Below, one piece after another: positions 1-8,186 of a DNA stretch of 64,000 bases. The notes under the pieces are model-generated. The model was not told the DNA's origin, did no database searches, and saw only the letters and a program-made list of their open reading frames with translations. How positions within the stretch are numbered: the first letter of the stretch is position 1; each line of letters starts with the position of its first letter. Made by a program: the position numbers and the translations under genes. The DNA is from Treponema primitia ZAS-2 (lineage in GTDB: Bacteria; Spirochaetota; Spirochaetia; Treponematales; Breznakiellaceae): positions 682,001 through 746,000 of the forward strand of contig NC_015578.1 in the NCBI RefSeq assembly GCF_000214375.1, read 5' to 3'.

Positions 1-2
1 TG

Positions 3-491
3 GTCTGGTACCTGCTTGCCCGTTCCCGGAGCGTTTCTCTGGGCGATCTGGCGCCCCGTCGGCGGGATCTGGGCTGCTTTCTCCTGGCTTTTCCGGGGCT
101 TTTGGTGCTGGGCAGCTTGGTTGCCCTAGGGGCGTCCCTTTTCCCTGAGCTGCCTTCTCCGCTTATTGGGGCGCCCCGGGGACCCGCCGCCTTTCTGGTC
201 ATGGCCCTGTCCGCCCTGAGTACGGGCTATCTGGAAGAAAGCTATTTCCGGTTCTACCTGTTTACCCGGTTCAAAGAAGGGGGTGTGGGCCCGGTGAAGG
301 GGCTGCTGTGTTCCAGCGTCCTTTTTGCCCTTTGCCATCTGTACGAGGGGCCTTTGGGGGTGTTGAATGCCTTTTTAGCCGGGGCGTTTCTGTTTGCGCT
401 CTTTGCCCGGCGGCGATCCCTACATGGGTTGGCTTGGGCTCACGGGGGGTATAATGCCTTTGTCTATATCTGGACAGCTCTGTCCCTGTAG
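3..491 (+). CDS. CPBP family intramembrane metalloprotease (5' end outside window)
   Basis: The reading frame is open to the left edge, so the gene starts upstream and only about 162 C-terminal residues are visible. It carries the CPBP (CAAX protease and bacteriocin-processing) signature: EESYFRF gives the EExxxR glutamate pair and arginine, FALCHLY gives the second-motif histidine, and AHGGYNAF supplies the third motif with a further His and Asn. Hydrophobic stretches surround each motif, as expected for a protease buried in the inner membrane. Members cleave prenylated proteins or peptides or are involved in bacteriocin self-immunity; the substrate here cannot be told. A TTG at 102 could act as an internal start, but the in-frame upstream sequence looks coding, so I prefer the longer protein. 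The last codons contain the dispersed 11-mer. Confidence 0.8.
   Translation, partial: VWYLLARSRSVSLGDLAPRRRDLGCFLLAFPGLLVLGSLVALGASLFPELPSPLIGAPRGPAAFLVMALSALSTGYLEESYFRFYLFTRFKEGGVGPVKGLLCSSVLFALCHLYEGPLGVLNAFLAGAFLFALFARRRSLHGLAWAHGGYNAFVYIWTALSL
476..486 (-). repeat. Dispersed 11-mer GGGACAGAGCT, copy 1
   Basis: The plus strand reads AGCTCTGTCCC. It encodes the last residues (ALSL, then stop) of the CPBP protein. Confidence 0.7.
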
Positions 492-542
492 GATGGCTTA
501 TAGTTCGCAGAGGGATGGACCCGGCTCGCTGGGGGAGACTTT

Positions 543-1055
543 TTAGTTCCGGGTGATTACCTTACCACGCTGTCCGGTCAGTTCCAGGTAAGCCATATCC
601 GCCAGGCCGAACTTGGCGTTTTTCGTATAGGTCTCGGCGTATTTGTCGTAGAGCATATCTTCGTACATATTTCCCGCAAAGCTGTCGTCCATGAGGCCGC
701 TTTTTTGGACCGTGCCCCGCATGCCGGTGATGAGGGTTTTTACCAGGAAGGTTTCCAGGGACAGGCACTGTTCGTAGAGCTTGTCCTCCCGGTCTATCAC
801 AGGCTTGCGGGTCGAAAAGGGGATCGTCCTAGTTTCCGACGCAGCTCTGTCCCCGGCGGCTTCGTCGCCCATAGTGGCGTTGTCCACAGTGGGGACAGAG
901 CTCAAGATTTCGTCCATCTTTGCCTGTTCCAGGAGCGCTGCGAAGGCATTGTTTCCGCTCTCCGTCCCCGCCGCCGGGGTCGCCGTAGCAGTCGGCGCTT
1001 TCACCTCGAACCGGCTTTCATTCAGATAATAGGAACCCAGGGCGCTGATATCCAT
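543..1055 (-). CDS. flgJ: Rod-binding protein, FlgJ N-terminal domain type
   Basis: A 170-residue protein whose C-terminal half matches the rod-binding domain of FlgJ: LETFLVKTLITGMRGTV, then GLMDDSFAGNMYEDMLYDKYAE and a GLADMAYLEL tail. This domain caps or scaffolds assembly of the flagellar rod in the periplasm. The peptidoglycan-hydrolase domain found in enteric FlgJ (about 310 residues) is absent, as is usual in spirochaetes, so wall penetration must be done by another enzyme. The middle (about residues 20-75) is low-complexity and holds two inverted copies of the dispersed 11-mer. It lies 12 bp downstream of flgG and is last in a flgF-flgG-flgJ operon on the minus strand. Confidence 0.85.
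   Translation of the reverse strand: MDISALGSYYLNESRFEVKAPTATATPAAGTESGNNAFAALLEQAKMDEILSSVPTVDNATMGDEAAGDRAASETRTIPFSTRKPVIDREDKLYEQCLSLETFLVKTLITGMRGTVQKSGLMDDSFAGNMYEDMLYDKYAETYTKNAKFGLADMAYLELTGQRGKVITRN
843..902. repeat. Two inverted copies of GGGGACAGAGCT inside flgJ
   Basis: AGCTCTGTCCCC at 843-854 and GGGGACAGAGCT at 891-902 are perfect 12-bp inverted repeats 36 bp apart. Both are translated within the variable linker of FlgJ. The pair could form a hairpin in the flgJ mRNA. Confidence 0.75.
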
Positions 1056-1067
1056 CTACTCCCCCGC

Positions 1068-1865
1068 CTAGCGCTTCAGGCTCGTGGCGGTGCCGAGCAT
1101 GTTGTCGCTGGTCTGTATGGTCTTGGAGTTGAACTCGTAGGCGCGCTGGGCAACGATGAGGTCCACCATCTCCCGCACCACCGACACATTGGACATTTCC
1201 AGGAATTTGTGTTCCAGCCGTCCCATGCCCTCATACCCGGGCTGGCCGGGAATGGGTTCACCGGAGGCCTGGGTCACCTTGTAGAGGTTTTCGCCCACCG
1301 AGTTGAGGCCCACCGGGTTGGGGAAGCGGTAGAGTTCCATCTGGCCCACCTGGACGGTTTCATCCCCGGAGGCGGGGGTCTTCACTTCCACCCGGCCGTC
1401 CCGGGCAATGGTGATGGTCTGGGGCAGGAAGTTTTCGGGCATCACAATATCCGGAAGCACCCAGTAGCCGTTGGAGGTGACCAGCCGGCCGTTTTCGTCC
1501 ACCTTGAAGGCGCCGTCCCGGGTATAGCCGTAGGAGCCGTCGTAGGTCTGGATGCGGAAAAAGCCTTCCCCATTGATTGCCACATCGTAGACGTTCTCCG
1601 TGCTCTGGAGGGAGCCCTGGGTGAACATCCGCTGGGTGGCGGCAAGTTTGACCCCGTGGCCCATCTGGACCCCCACGGGAACCACCGTGTCTTCCGTGGC
1701 AGGGGTGCCGGCGGTTCTCACGGTCTGATAAAGCAGGTCCTCAAAATCAGAGCGGACCTTCTTGAAGCCCGAAGTGTTCACGTTTGCCAGGTTATTGGAA
1801 ATCGTATCAATATTGGCCTGCTGGCCAATCATGCCGGACGCGCCGGTCCATAAACTCCGTACCAT
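1068..1865 (-). CDS. flgG: Flagellar basal-body rod protein FlgG
   Basis: 265 residues, the usual FlgG length. The N-terminus MVRSLWTGASGMIGQQANID followed by TISNNLANVNTSGFKK is the flg_bb_rod motif, and the C-terminal coiled segment (EMVDLIVAQRAYEFNSKTIQ) is the matching flg_bbr_C motif; these two helices pair to build the distal rod. The rod carries torque through the periplasm of this endoflagellated cell. The start ATG lies 15 bp after the flgF stop, so the two genes are cotranscribed. Confidence 0.95.
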   Translation of the reverse strand: MVRSLWTGASGMIGQQANIDTISNNLANVNTSGFKKVRSDFEDLLYQTVRTAGTPATEDTVVPVGVQMGHGVKLAATQRMFTQGSLQSTENVYDVAINGEGFFRIQTYDGSYGYTRDGAFKVDENGRLVTSNGYWVLPDIVMPENFLPQTITIARDGRVEVKTPASGDETVQVGQMELYRFPNPVGLNSVGENLYKVTQASGEPIPGQPGYEGMGRLEHKFLEMSNVSVVREMVDLIVAQRAYEFNSKTIQTSDNMLGTATSLKR

Positions 1866-1880
1866 CTGTTACCTACCCTT

Positions 1881-2732
1881 TTATCCGAATTTCGCTGTTT
1901 GATTGAGCAAGACCCCGAGCATGGAATCCTCGCTCTGTACCATCTTCTGATTCGCCTCGTAGGCGCGGTTTACTTCTATCATTTGGACCATTTCCATGAC
2001 CGGGTCCACATTGGAGGCCTCCACAAAGCCCTGGACCACCCGGGGCCGGGTGTTCAATTCCATGGTCTGGGCTTCCCCGGAAATGTCCGTGGCCCGGTAA
2101 AGGCTGGACCCCTGTTTCTGCAAATACCGGTCCAGGTCGAATTCCACCACCTTCAAAGTATCCAGGAGCACTGTCTGGTCCCAGGTATTGCCGTCCCGGG
2201 AAACCATGAGTTCCGGGTCGTCGGCGTATTGGGCGTTTATCCAGACCCCCCCTTCTTTATCAACCTGGAAGTTGTTCGCCTTAACCTTCAGGGGGCCATT
2301 ATCGCCCAACACCGGGTAGCCCTCTTTAGTTTCCAGGTAGCCCTCTTTGCCCAACACGAAGGAGCCGTTCCGGGTATACCGTTCACCCCAGGGGGTCAGA
2401 ACCGTGAAAAAGCCCTTGCCGTCCAGGGCAATGTCGAAGTCGCTCTGGGTTTCCTTCATGGCGCCCTGCTGGAAATCGGTGAAAATTTCGTTCAGTTCCA
2501 CCCCCATGCCCAGCTTCCCGATAATAGGCGCCGCATCTCCGGAGCCAAAGGGGTGCCTATAGACCCCGTCGTCATCCATACGGCGCATCAGGAGTTCCGG
2601 AAAAGCCTTATGGACCGCGGTGTCTTTCTTGTAGCCGTCCACTTCCACGTTTGCCAGGTTGTTCGCCACTGCATCGAGCTTCCACTGCTGGGCCCGCATT
2701 CCGCTGGCCCCGGTATACCATCCTCTAATCAC
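1881..2732 (-). CDS. flgF: Flagellar basal-body rod protein FlgF (FlgG paralogue)
   Basis: 283 residues of the same flg_bb_rod architecture as the downstream gene (N-terminal YTGASGMRAQQWKLDAVANN, C-terminal MVQMIEVNRAYEANQKMVQS), with a more divergent centre. In Treponema two such paralogues lie side by side and the first is normally called FlgF, a proximal rod protein; some annotations call both FlgG. The start is GTG (2730-2732), chosen because AAGGAG lies 6 nt upstream (2739-2744) and the family N-terminus begins right there. It heads the rod operon and is preceded by a sigma-28-like promoter. Confidence 0.9.
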   Translation of the reverse strand: MIRGWYTGASGMRAQQWKLDAVANNLANVEVDGYKKDTAVHKAFPELLMRRMDDDGVYRHPFGSGDAAPIIGKLGMGVELNEIFTDFQQGAMKETQSDFDIALDGKGFFTVLTPWGERYTRNGSFVLGKEGYLETKEGYPVLGDNGPLKVKANNFQVDKEGGVWINAQYADDPELMVSRDGNTWDQTVLLDTLKVVEFDLDRYLQKQGSSLYRATDISGEAQTMELNTRPRVVQGFVEASNVDPVMEMVQMIEVNRAYEANQKMVQSEDSMLGVLLNQTAKFG

Positions 2733-2750
2733 GTGTATCTCCTTTTAACT

Positions 2751-2777
2751 ATATCGGCGGGGGAAAATAAAAGATTA
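2751..2777 (-). promoter_or_regulatory. Sigma-28 (FliA)-like flagellar promoter for flgFGJ
   Basis: On the minus strand TAAT, 15 nt, then GCCGATAT. The sigma-28 consensus is TAAA-N15-GCCGATAA, so both boxes match with one difference each and the spacing is exact. Transcription would begin only about 12 nt before the flgF GTG, giving a very short leader that still includes the AAGGAG. Confidence 0.55.
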
Positions 2778-2780
2778 GAT

Positions 2781-2810
2781 AGGGACAGAGCTCAATTCTT
2801 GGGGACAGAG
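2781..2810 (+). repeat. Dispersed 11-mer plus partial second copy
   Basis: AGGGACAGAGCT at 2781-2792 is followed at 2801 by GGGGACAGAG, the same word lacking its last two bases. Both lie in the intergenic region upstream of flgF, just outside the sigma-28-like promoter. Confidence 0.7.
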
Positions 2811-2898
2811 AAGAATCCCCCTCGGAGCGCCCGGCGTCTTTTTTGGCTGGCGGGAAGAGCAAAGATATGGTATAGTAGGGTATGGGCGATGGTAAAAT

Positions 2899-3195
2899 AT
2901 GCTAGAAATTGCCGATTTGCAAGCGTTATGCGCCGATGAAACAATAGCGCTTACCGGGCACGTGCTGGCGCGGATGCGTCAACGGGGCATCCGTTATACA
3001 GACATCAAGCATACCATTCAAACGGGGGAAATAATTGAGCAATACGCAACCGATTATCCCTACCCCAGTTGCTTGATAAGTTCGGTTGATTTGCATATCG
3101 TTTGTGGTATAGGCAATGGCGTATTGTACATTATCACCGCCTACCGCCCTTCTGCTGAAAAATGGGAAGCGGATGGTAAAACACGAAGGAGCTAA
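2899..3195 (+). CDS. DUF4258-type small protein, probable toxin
   Basis: 98 residues. The pattern LTGHVLARMRQRGIRYTDIKHTI, then an acidic/aromatic middle and a C-terminal VLYIITAYRPSAEKWE is typical of DUF4258 proteins, which have a BrnT/RelE-like toxin fold. It lies one base before a zinc-finger antitoxin-like gene, an arrangement seen repeatedly for this family. The ATG at 2899 has no strong ribosome-binding site but is the only start that gives the full family N-terminus. The toxin role is inferred from the pairing; the molecular target is unknown. Confidence 0.7.
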   Translation: MLEIADLQALCADETIALTGHVLARMRQRGIRYTDIKHTIQTGEIIEQYATDYPYPSCLISSVDLHIVCGIGNGVLYIITAYRPSAEKWEADGKTRRS

Positions 3196-3196
3196 C

Positions 3197-3454
3197 ATGA
3201 CCTGTGGTATTTGTAAGGCTGAAACGGAACAAAAACTGGTTACCTATACCGAAGATGTCAACAATTCGGTGATTGTCATTCGAAATGTCCCAGCCACGGT
3301 TTGTACCGAATGCGGCAATGTTTGGTACTCCGGAACCGTGGCCGCCCAACTTGAAGCCATCGTTGACCATTGTCTAAAAGGGATTGTTGCGCGGGGAACT
3401 CTGTTGCAAGTAGCCGATGTCGCGGTGGTGAACTACGCCGAACAGGTGGCGTGA
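3197..3454 (+). CDS. MqsA/YgiT-type zinc-finger antitoxin-like protein
   Basis: 85 residues from ATG 3197, with AAGGA 7 nt upstream. The N-terminus MTCGICKAETEQ and the later TVCTECGNVWYS form a CxxC...CxxC zinc finger as in the N-terminal domain of MqsA (YgiT). The C-terminal part is short and lacks the full XRE helix-turn-helix of MqsA, as in many YgiT-type partners of DUF4258 proteins. The gap to the DUF4258 gene is one base, so the two form an operon in toxin-first order, as in mqsRA. Function as antitoxin is inferred from family and context. Confidence 0.7.
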   Translation: MTCGICKAETEQKLVTYTEDVNNSVIVIRNVPATVCTECGNVWYSGTVAAQLEAIVDHCLKGIVARGTLLQVADVAVVNYAEQVA

Positions 3455-3479
3455 CCACAGAGCCCTCCCTAAGGGCGCA

Positions 3480-3842
3480 TCATTTTTTAAGGATTTTGCC
3501 GTTCAGATCCGCCAAATTTTTAAGCACATTCCGGGCAAAAACCCGGACCTCGGGTATAAGCTGGTTATAAAAGTCAATTATTTCCTTTTCGTCCTTTTGC
3601 CGGGTCTCCACATCTTCCTGGGTAATAAACATATTCCCTTCCCCTGCCCTGAGCCATACCGGGTTAACTGAAAACGTGGAGGAAATAAGCCTGATATGGC
3701 GGTCATTTACGGTACGCCGGGATTTTTCGAGTAGCGCTACTTGGGAGCGGGAAACAGAAATCTCTTTACCAAAGTCCAGTTGACTAAGGTTCAGCTTTTT
3801 CCTCAATTCCAAAAGCCTACTATTAATTGATCCCTTGTTCAT
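3480..3842 (-). CDS. XRE-family transcriptional repressor (phage cI-like)
   Basis: 120 residues. Residues 8-65 form a helix-turn-helix of the XRE/Cro type (LRKKLNLSQLDFGKEISVSR, then QVALLEKSRRTV), followed by VNPVWLRAGEGNMF, a motif common in phage-type repressors. The rest is charged and probably mediates oligomerisation. It is transcribed divergently from the small gene at 3937, and a perfect palindrome sits in the promoter between them, so it probably represses that promoter and perhaps its own. It may be an orphan prophage regulator or the control gene of the region to its right. Confidence 0.85.
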   Translation of the reverse strand: MNKGSINSRLLELRKKLNLSQLDFGKEISVSRSQVALLEKSRRTVNDRHIRLISSTFSVNPVWLRAGEGNMFITQEDVETRQKDEKEIIDFYNQLIPEVRVFARNVLKNLADLNGKILKK

Positions 3843-3885
3843 AAAATCAAGGTAGCAAAAAAATTACATTAAAACAAGAATATCA

Positions 3886-3914
3886 TTGACAATGTTGCAT
3901 TGTACCTCTATTAT
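3886..3914 (+). promoter_or_regulatory. Sigma-70 promoter overlapped by a palindromic operator
   Basis: TTGACA (3886-3891), 17 nt, TATTAT (3909-3914): a near-consensus promoter driving the gene at 3937. The palindrome ACAATG-TTG-CATTGT (3889-3903) overlaps the -35 box and fills much of the spacer, a classic repressor position. The divergent XRE gene is the obvious candidate ligand (inference). Confidence 0.75.
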
Positions 3915-3936
3915 AGGACACAAATAGGAGTTATTT

Positions 3937-4149
3937 GTGGAAACTGGCGAAATTTCCGATTTTCCCCTGGAGACCTACCGGCAGCTCCCCTATGAGAGTA
4001 AGCAATTCCTCAAATCTATCTATCGTAATCTGGTTTTACTCCAAAATTCCATTGCACCAAAGGAACCCGGCCAGAAAAAGGGAGTAGCTGCGCGGGGAAC
4101 TTGCCGACTAAAGTCGGTGCAAGCGGCGTCCGGGCATAGAGAAGAATAG
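3937..4149 (+). CDS. Small hypothetical protein behind the XRE-controlled promoter
   Basis: 70 residues from a GTG start with GGAG 8 nt upstream, directly after a strong promoter. The first 45 residues (ISDFPLETYRQLPYESKQFL, then SIYRNLVLLQNSI) look like a real amphipathic protein. The C-terminal third is basic and low in character, and its DNA can fold into a hairpin (CTTGCCGACT / AGTCGGTGCAAG around 4100-4126), so the true coding end could differ. I recognise no family. The layout of divergent repressor, operator and small gene resembles a phage cI/cro switch. Confidence 0.5.
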   Translation: METGEISDFPLETYRQLPYESKQFLKSIYRNLVLLQNSIAPKEPGQKKGVAARGTCRLKSVQAASGHREE

Positions 4150-4156
4150 AACGACC

Positions 4157-4175
4157 GGAACATGTTGTTCCTTTT
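4157..4175 (+). terminator. Weak hairpin followed by T-run
   Basis: GGAACA-TGT-TGTTCC (4157-4171) followed by TTTT. A short stem with a short T-run, between the small gene and the lipoprotein gene; it may be a weak intrinsic terminator or another operator-like palindrome. Confidence 0.3.
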
Positions 4176-4214
4176 ACAATAATTTCTTAAGGAAATGAAA
4201 AAGAGGTGGTTACT

Positions 4215-5849
4215 ATGAAGAAACGATTTGGAGCGGCAATACTCGGCAAAGCTGCTTTAGCAGCTATGTTGATATTCGTGATGGCATTTGTGTCTTGCGG
4301 CGATTTGTTTGGTCCAGACGACGACGACAATAACAACAACTTTAATCCGTACAACCCCACGTATTCCAGTCCCCCCATCAACGACATTGATGCGAGCTTA
4401 GTAGGGACTTGGAGGGATAATGTTCAGGATGGCGCCATATTAAATGTTTCCTTTCAATCTAGTGGGACCGCAGTAATCTGGGGCGGCAGTACCGGTTCTT
4501 GGTTGAATGATCCTACATTAGTATATCAAGGGGGTACCTGGGGTGCAAAGGATGGTAAGATTTCATATCAATACACTTCGACTCTACAGACCGTTGATGT
4601 CTATAGTTATTCCATAAATAACATAGGGCAACTTGTATTAACCGCATCAGGAATGACCATTGTATTAAATAAGAGCTCTTTTGTAGGTGTTTCTTACATT
4701 AACTATCTTCCCACATCCGTTGTCATGGGAACCCCCCTTACCTTAAGCGGTACGGTGTCGCCTTATAATGCTACCGACCGGACTATTGTGTGGAGTATTT
4801 CAGATGCCGATGGCACAGGCGCTGTCATAACCAACGGAAACATCTTAACTGCCTCCAAGATGGGAAACGTTTCCATAACCGCGACCATTACCAATGGGAA
4901 GGAGGACTCCTACTCCTATGGTTACGGTTACACCTACTACTACTCCATCGGATCCTACACCCAATCCTTTACGATAACCATCACATCCGATTTTGTGCCC
5001 GTTACGAGCATTTCCGATGTCCCCTCATCCGCCGTCGAAGGAGTCCCCCTTGTCTTGACCGGTACGGTGTATCCTGATAACGCCACCAACCAGACTATTG
5101 AGTGGAGTGTTGATAGCTATTATGGTACCATAATCGACGGAATCTTTACCCCAACCATTAGTGGCAATAACGCATACATAACCGCGACCATTACCAACGG
5201 GGGGTGGTCGGCTTCCTCTGACTACTCTACCTCCATTTATATTTACGTCAGTAGCATGACTCCTGTTACCGCCATTACCGGTGTCCCTACATCCGCCACC
5301 GCAGGAACCCCCCTTACCTTAAGCGGTACGGTGTCCCCTGCTGAAGCCACCTGGCAGACTATTGTGTGGAGCGTTGCAAACGCCGGTACTACCGGGGCTG
5401 CCATAATAAACGGAAATAGCTTAACCACCACAGCGGGAGGAACCGCTATCGTACGCGCGACCATTACCGACGGGACAAAGGGTTACTTCTCCGGTAGTTA
5501 TTCCATCACCGACTACACCCAAGACTTTACGATAACCGTTATCCCGACAAATAGCATTAGCCTGAGCTTTACCGACGAAAGCGGCGCCGCCTTTACCCAG
5601 GGTGGTTTTACTATCAGTAAAGGTAATGCGATGAATTACACTAAAACTATCATCCTGGTTGGCGACTGGGACAGCCAGAAATGGCGGGTGGATAGCGGCG
5701 ACTCGATAATAGTAGGTTCTTCTACCAGCGATAAGGTTACCGTGAACGCTGCGGACTATGCCCTCGGAGCTCATACCCTGAGCGTTAGGGTTGTCAAAAA
5801 TAACGTCCCCTGGACTAAAAACATAACCTTTACGGTTGTTACCGACTAA
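4215..5849 (+). CDS. Surface lipoprotein with three Ig-like repeats
   Basis: 544 residues from ATG 4215, chosen because AGAGGTGG lies just upstream; a GTG three codons earlier is the alternative. The signal peptide ends in FVSC (Cys28), a spirochaetal lipobox, followed by an Asp/Asn-rich linker. Residues about 55-150 form a beta-rich domain (LVGTW...). Three repeats of about 90-100 residues follow (about 157-255, 263-350 and 355-445), each with P(T/S)S, G(V/T)PL.L.GTV.P..AT..TI.WS and ITATITNG, resembling bacterial Ig-like (Big2-type) domains. A C-terminal domain of about 95 residues is separate. Repeats 1 and 3 are nearly identical in DNA over short blocks. Probably an adhesion or scaffold protein anchored in the membrane; the function is not known. 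Confidence 0.8.
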   Translation: MKKRFGAAILGKAALAAMLIFVMAFVSCGDLFGPDDDDNNNNFNPYNPTYSSPPINDIDASLVGTWRDNVQDGAILNVSFQSSGTAVIWGGSTGSWLNDPTLVYQGGTWGAKDGKISYQYTSTLQTVDVYSYSINNIGQLVLTASGMTIVLNKSSFVGVSYINYLPTSVVMGTPLTLSGTVSPYNATDRTIVWSISDADGTGAVITNGNILTASKMGNVSITATITNGKEDSYSYGYGYTYYYSIGSYTQSFTITITSDFVPVTSISDVPSSAVEGVPLVLTGTVYPDNATNQTIEWSVDSYYGTIIDGIFTPTISGNNAYITATITNGGWSASSDYSTSIYIYVSSMTPVTAITGVPTSATAGTPLTLSGTVSPAEATWQTIVWSVANAGTTGAAIINGNSLTTTAGGTAIVRATITDGTKGYFSGSYSITDYTQDFTITVIPTNSISLSFTDESGAAFTQGGFTISKGNAMNYTKTIILVGDWDSQKWRVDSGDSIIVGSSTSDKVTVNAADYALGAHTLSVRVVKNNVPWTKNITFTVVTD

Positions 5850-5868
5850 GGACATAAGGAGAAAAACT

Positions 5869-8157
5869 ATGGGTACTATGATGAATATATGGACTTTAAA
5901 ACACCGGGTTGGAGCCTTCGCTGCATTGGCCCTGGCAATCAGTCTGGTTTTGGGCTGCGAAAGCCCGGTCAACGCGCCGGTCGTCGTGTCCCAGGGGGTA
6001 CTGGTACAAATCGATCAGGGCATCCTGGCCCGTACCCTGCTCCCCAATGGGGACGGGCTCTACTACACCCTGGTCTTTACCGCCGACGGGAAGACCCCGG
6101 TCAACGCGGTCCTGGACAGCGGCGTTTCAAAGCCAATTTCCCTGAGCGCAGGACCCTGGGCTCTGACCGTTAAGGGCTATCTGTCCAAGGCCGATGCAGA
6201 GCTTATACCGGCGGTGACCCCTGTGGTAAGCGGAAACGTCCCGACGGTCGAGGTGAAGCCCGGGGAAATTGTCCCGGTAATAGTGAAACTACGCCCCACC
6301 CAGACTAGTGGGAAAAAAGGAACGCTGAACTACAAGGTAACATTTCCAAATTCCCCTGCGGTAACCATAGCGGATCTGACCGTGCAAAAATTTGGCGCCT
6401 CCAGCACCTCGGTTACGGTTGATCTTTTATCGAATACCACTGCGCCAAACACTATCATTGGAGCCGTTAGCAGCGCTTCCAGGACAGCCAGCGGTGTTAT
6501 TGAGCTGGACTCCGGGTATTACGAGGTCCTTATAACCCTGAATAACGGAACTGTTTTTCAGGACGGCGATATCGCCCATATCTACGATAACCTGGAAACC
6601 CCGGCCATCTTTACGTATACAGATACCGGGACTGGGAGTCGTTTTGCCAAGGCTGACTATTCAGCAGAAGGGGTATACGTTGGGATCATCTCTTTTGCCG
6701 GGACTGCCACAGATCTGTTCGATGGGAACCTGATTTTTTTAGACGCCGCAGGAACGACAACACTTACTAATGCGTTGAAGTACCAGTATAATATTGCATC
6801 GCAAAGCGGAACTGCATTATTTTACAGTGTACACAAAGCCATAGCAAATTTGAAAAGCAACGAGGCATTATATCCAACAAATCTGGAATCGGTAAATCTT
6901 ATTACCTTTACCGATGGGTTGGACAATGGTTCGTTTTTGCAGTCAAATTCTGCCCCACTGGAAGGTCAAAAACAAATGGAAAGCGGTCCATACGCCGCTT
7001 ATATTGGAAACCAGATCACATCCCGCACTATTAGAGGAAAGCCCATAACTGCATATTCAGCAGGTGTTAAGGGCGGTGATGTTGAAGATATCGGAAAGTT
7101 TACCAGTGATTTGTCAGCCCTGGCGAGCCCCGGTAAAAGTTTTAAATTAGCCAATTATGAGCAACTGACAGATCAGTTTAAGAAAATCGCCGAGGGCTTA
7201 AATATCACCAATACTGATACCACCTTTACCATGGTAACAACCGGAAATGATCCTGACACGAAAATTCGTATGACCTTTGATAGTATTGGTATTGATTCAA
7301 GCGCCGCATCCGGATCGACCAAATATTTCGAAGGCACATTAACCTATACAGCCGGCGATCCTTACTTGACTAATATTACCTACGCAGACGGTTTTGGATC
7401 CACGGAAGGGGACGGGCCAATACCCGGAACGATAAACGGTTCAGAAATAAATTTTGTGCTTACTAATTTTCAAGGCTATAACAGAGCAAATGCGATCAAC
7501 GTAAAGCAATGGACCAAAAAAAAGGCAGATACATTGTGGCAGAGGAACAGTGAGTATTCCGTAGGCAGCGCCGTTGCTTATACATTTGACAGACGTTCAG
7601 CAATAATATACCTTGTTTTAGATGCCAGTACATCCCTTGCATCCAACACCTCAGACTATATACCCGATATTAGGAATGCTGCCATCCGCTTTATTGAGGA
7701 TATATATTCGCAGTATCACGAAGGCGAAATTAGTGATATATATTCACCCAAAACCCCCACATCCATAACAGAGCCCTGGATATTGCAGGCTGACGGGCGA
7801 TATAAATCACCTGCTATTTTGGACGATGAGAAGACAATAATGAGGATAGATTTTTCCACCATTGGGGCAACAACCGTGCAAATTCAACTGGATGTTTCAT
7901 CAGAATTGGATGGCGATTATGCATTGGTTAGCGGTTTGTACCTTATTGCTTCTGGTCCTCGTGAGTCCAATTATTCGTGGAGTTCTCTTTCTGCGCTATC
8001 AATTACCGAATATCAGTACCGAATATCCGGAAATGCTTCGCAAACGATAGCTATACCGGTGACATCGGCAGGCCATTATTTTATTGATATAGGTTATGAG
8101 AAAAATAGTTCGGGGACCGCAGGCGAAGATCGCGCATGGTTCAAGATTGAGAACTAG
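5869..8157 (+). CDS. Large lipoprotein with von Willebrand A-like regions
   Basis: 762 residues from ATG 5869 (AAGGAG 7 nt upstream), 19 bp after the preceding lipoprotein gene. Lipobox LVLGC with Cys30. Residues about 40-140 contain a module with ARTLLP that recurs in the lipoproteins at 57.6 and 61.5 kb. Residues about 268-355 look like a vWA fold: a hydrophobic strand, a Thr in GTALF and the Asp of TFTDGLDN, the second and third MIDAS positions. The first MIDAS motif (DxSxS) is replaced by SFAGT there, yet a good DASTS sits far downstream at about residue 584 in VLDASTSLAS, before a helix. So there are either two degenerate vWA domains or a rearranged one. Probably surface-exposed and metal-binding; substrate unknown. 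Confidence 0.7.
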   Translation: MGTMMNIWTLKHRVGAFAALALAISLVLGCESPVNAPVVVSQGVLVQIDQGILARTLLPNGDGLYYTLVFTADGKTPVNAVLDSGVSKPISLSAGPWALTVKGYLSKADAELIPAVTPVVSGNVPTVEVKPGEIVPVIVKLRPTQTSGKKGTLNYKVTFPNSPAVTIADLTVQKFGASSTSVTVDLLSNTTAPNTIIGAVSSASRTASGVIELDSGYYEVLITLNNGTVFQDGDIAHIYDNLETPAIFTYTDTGTGSRFAKADYSAEGVYVGIISFAGTATDLFDGNLIFLDAAGTTTLTNALKYQYNIASQSGTALFYSVHKAIANLKSNEALYPTNLESVNLITFTDGLDNGSFLQSNSAPLEGQKQMESGPYAAYIGNQITSRTIRGKPITAYSAGVKGGDVEDIGKFTSDLSALASPGKSFKLANYEQLTDQFKKIAEGLNITNTDTTFTMVTTGNDPDTKIRMTFDSIGIDSSAASGSTKYFEGTLTYTAGDPYLTNITYADGFGSTEGDGPIPGTINGSEINFVLTNFQGYNRANAINVKQWTKKKADTLWQRNSEYSVGSAVAYTFDRRSAIIYLVLDASTSLASNTSDYIPDIRNAAIRFIEDIYSQYHEGEISDIYSPKTPTSITEPWILQADGRYKSPAILDDEKTIMRIDFSTIGATTVQIQLDVSSELDGDYALVSGLYLIASGPRESNYSWSSLSALSITEYQYRISGNASQTIAIPVTSAGHYFIDIGYEKNSSGTAGEDRAWFKIEN

Positions 8158-8186
8158 AAAGCGCTAAGCCAGGATGGTGTGGGCGG

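Noticed and set aside
705-2939. Long plus-strand frames opposite flgJ, flgG and flgF
   Set aside because: Antisense to strongly conserved flagellar genes; His/Gly-rich composition typical of shadow frames in GC-rich DNA.
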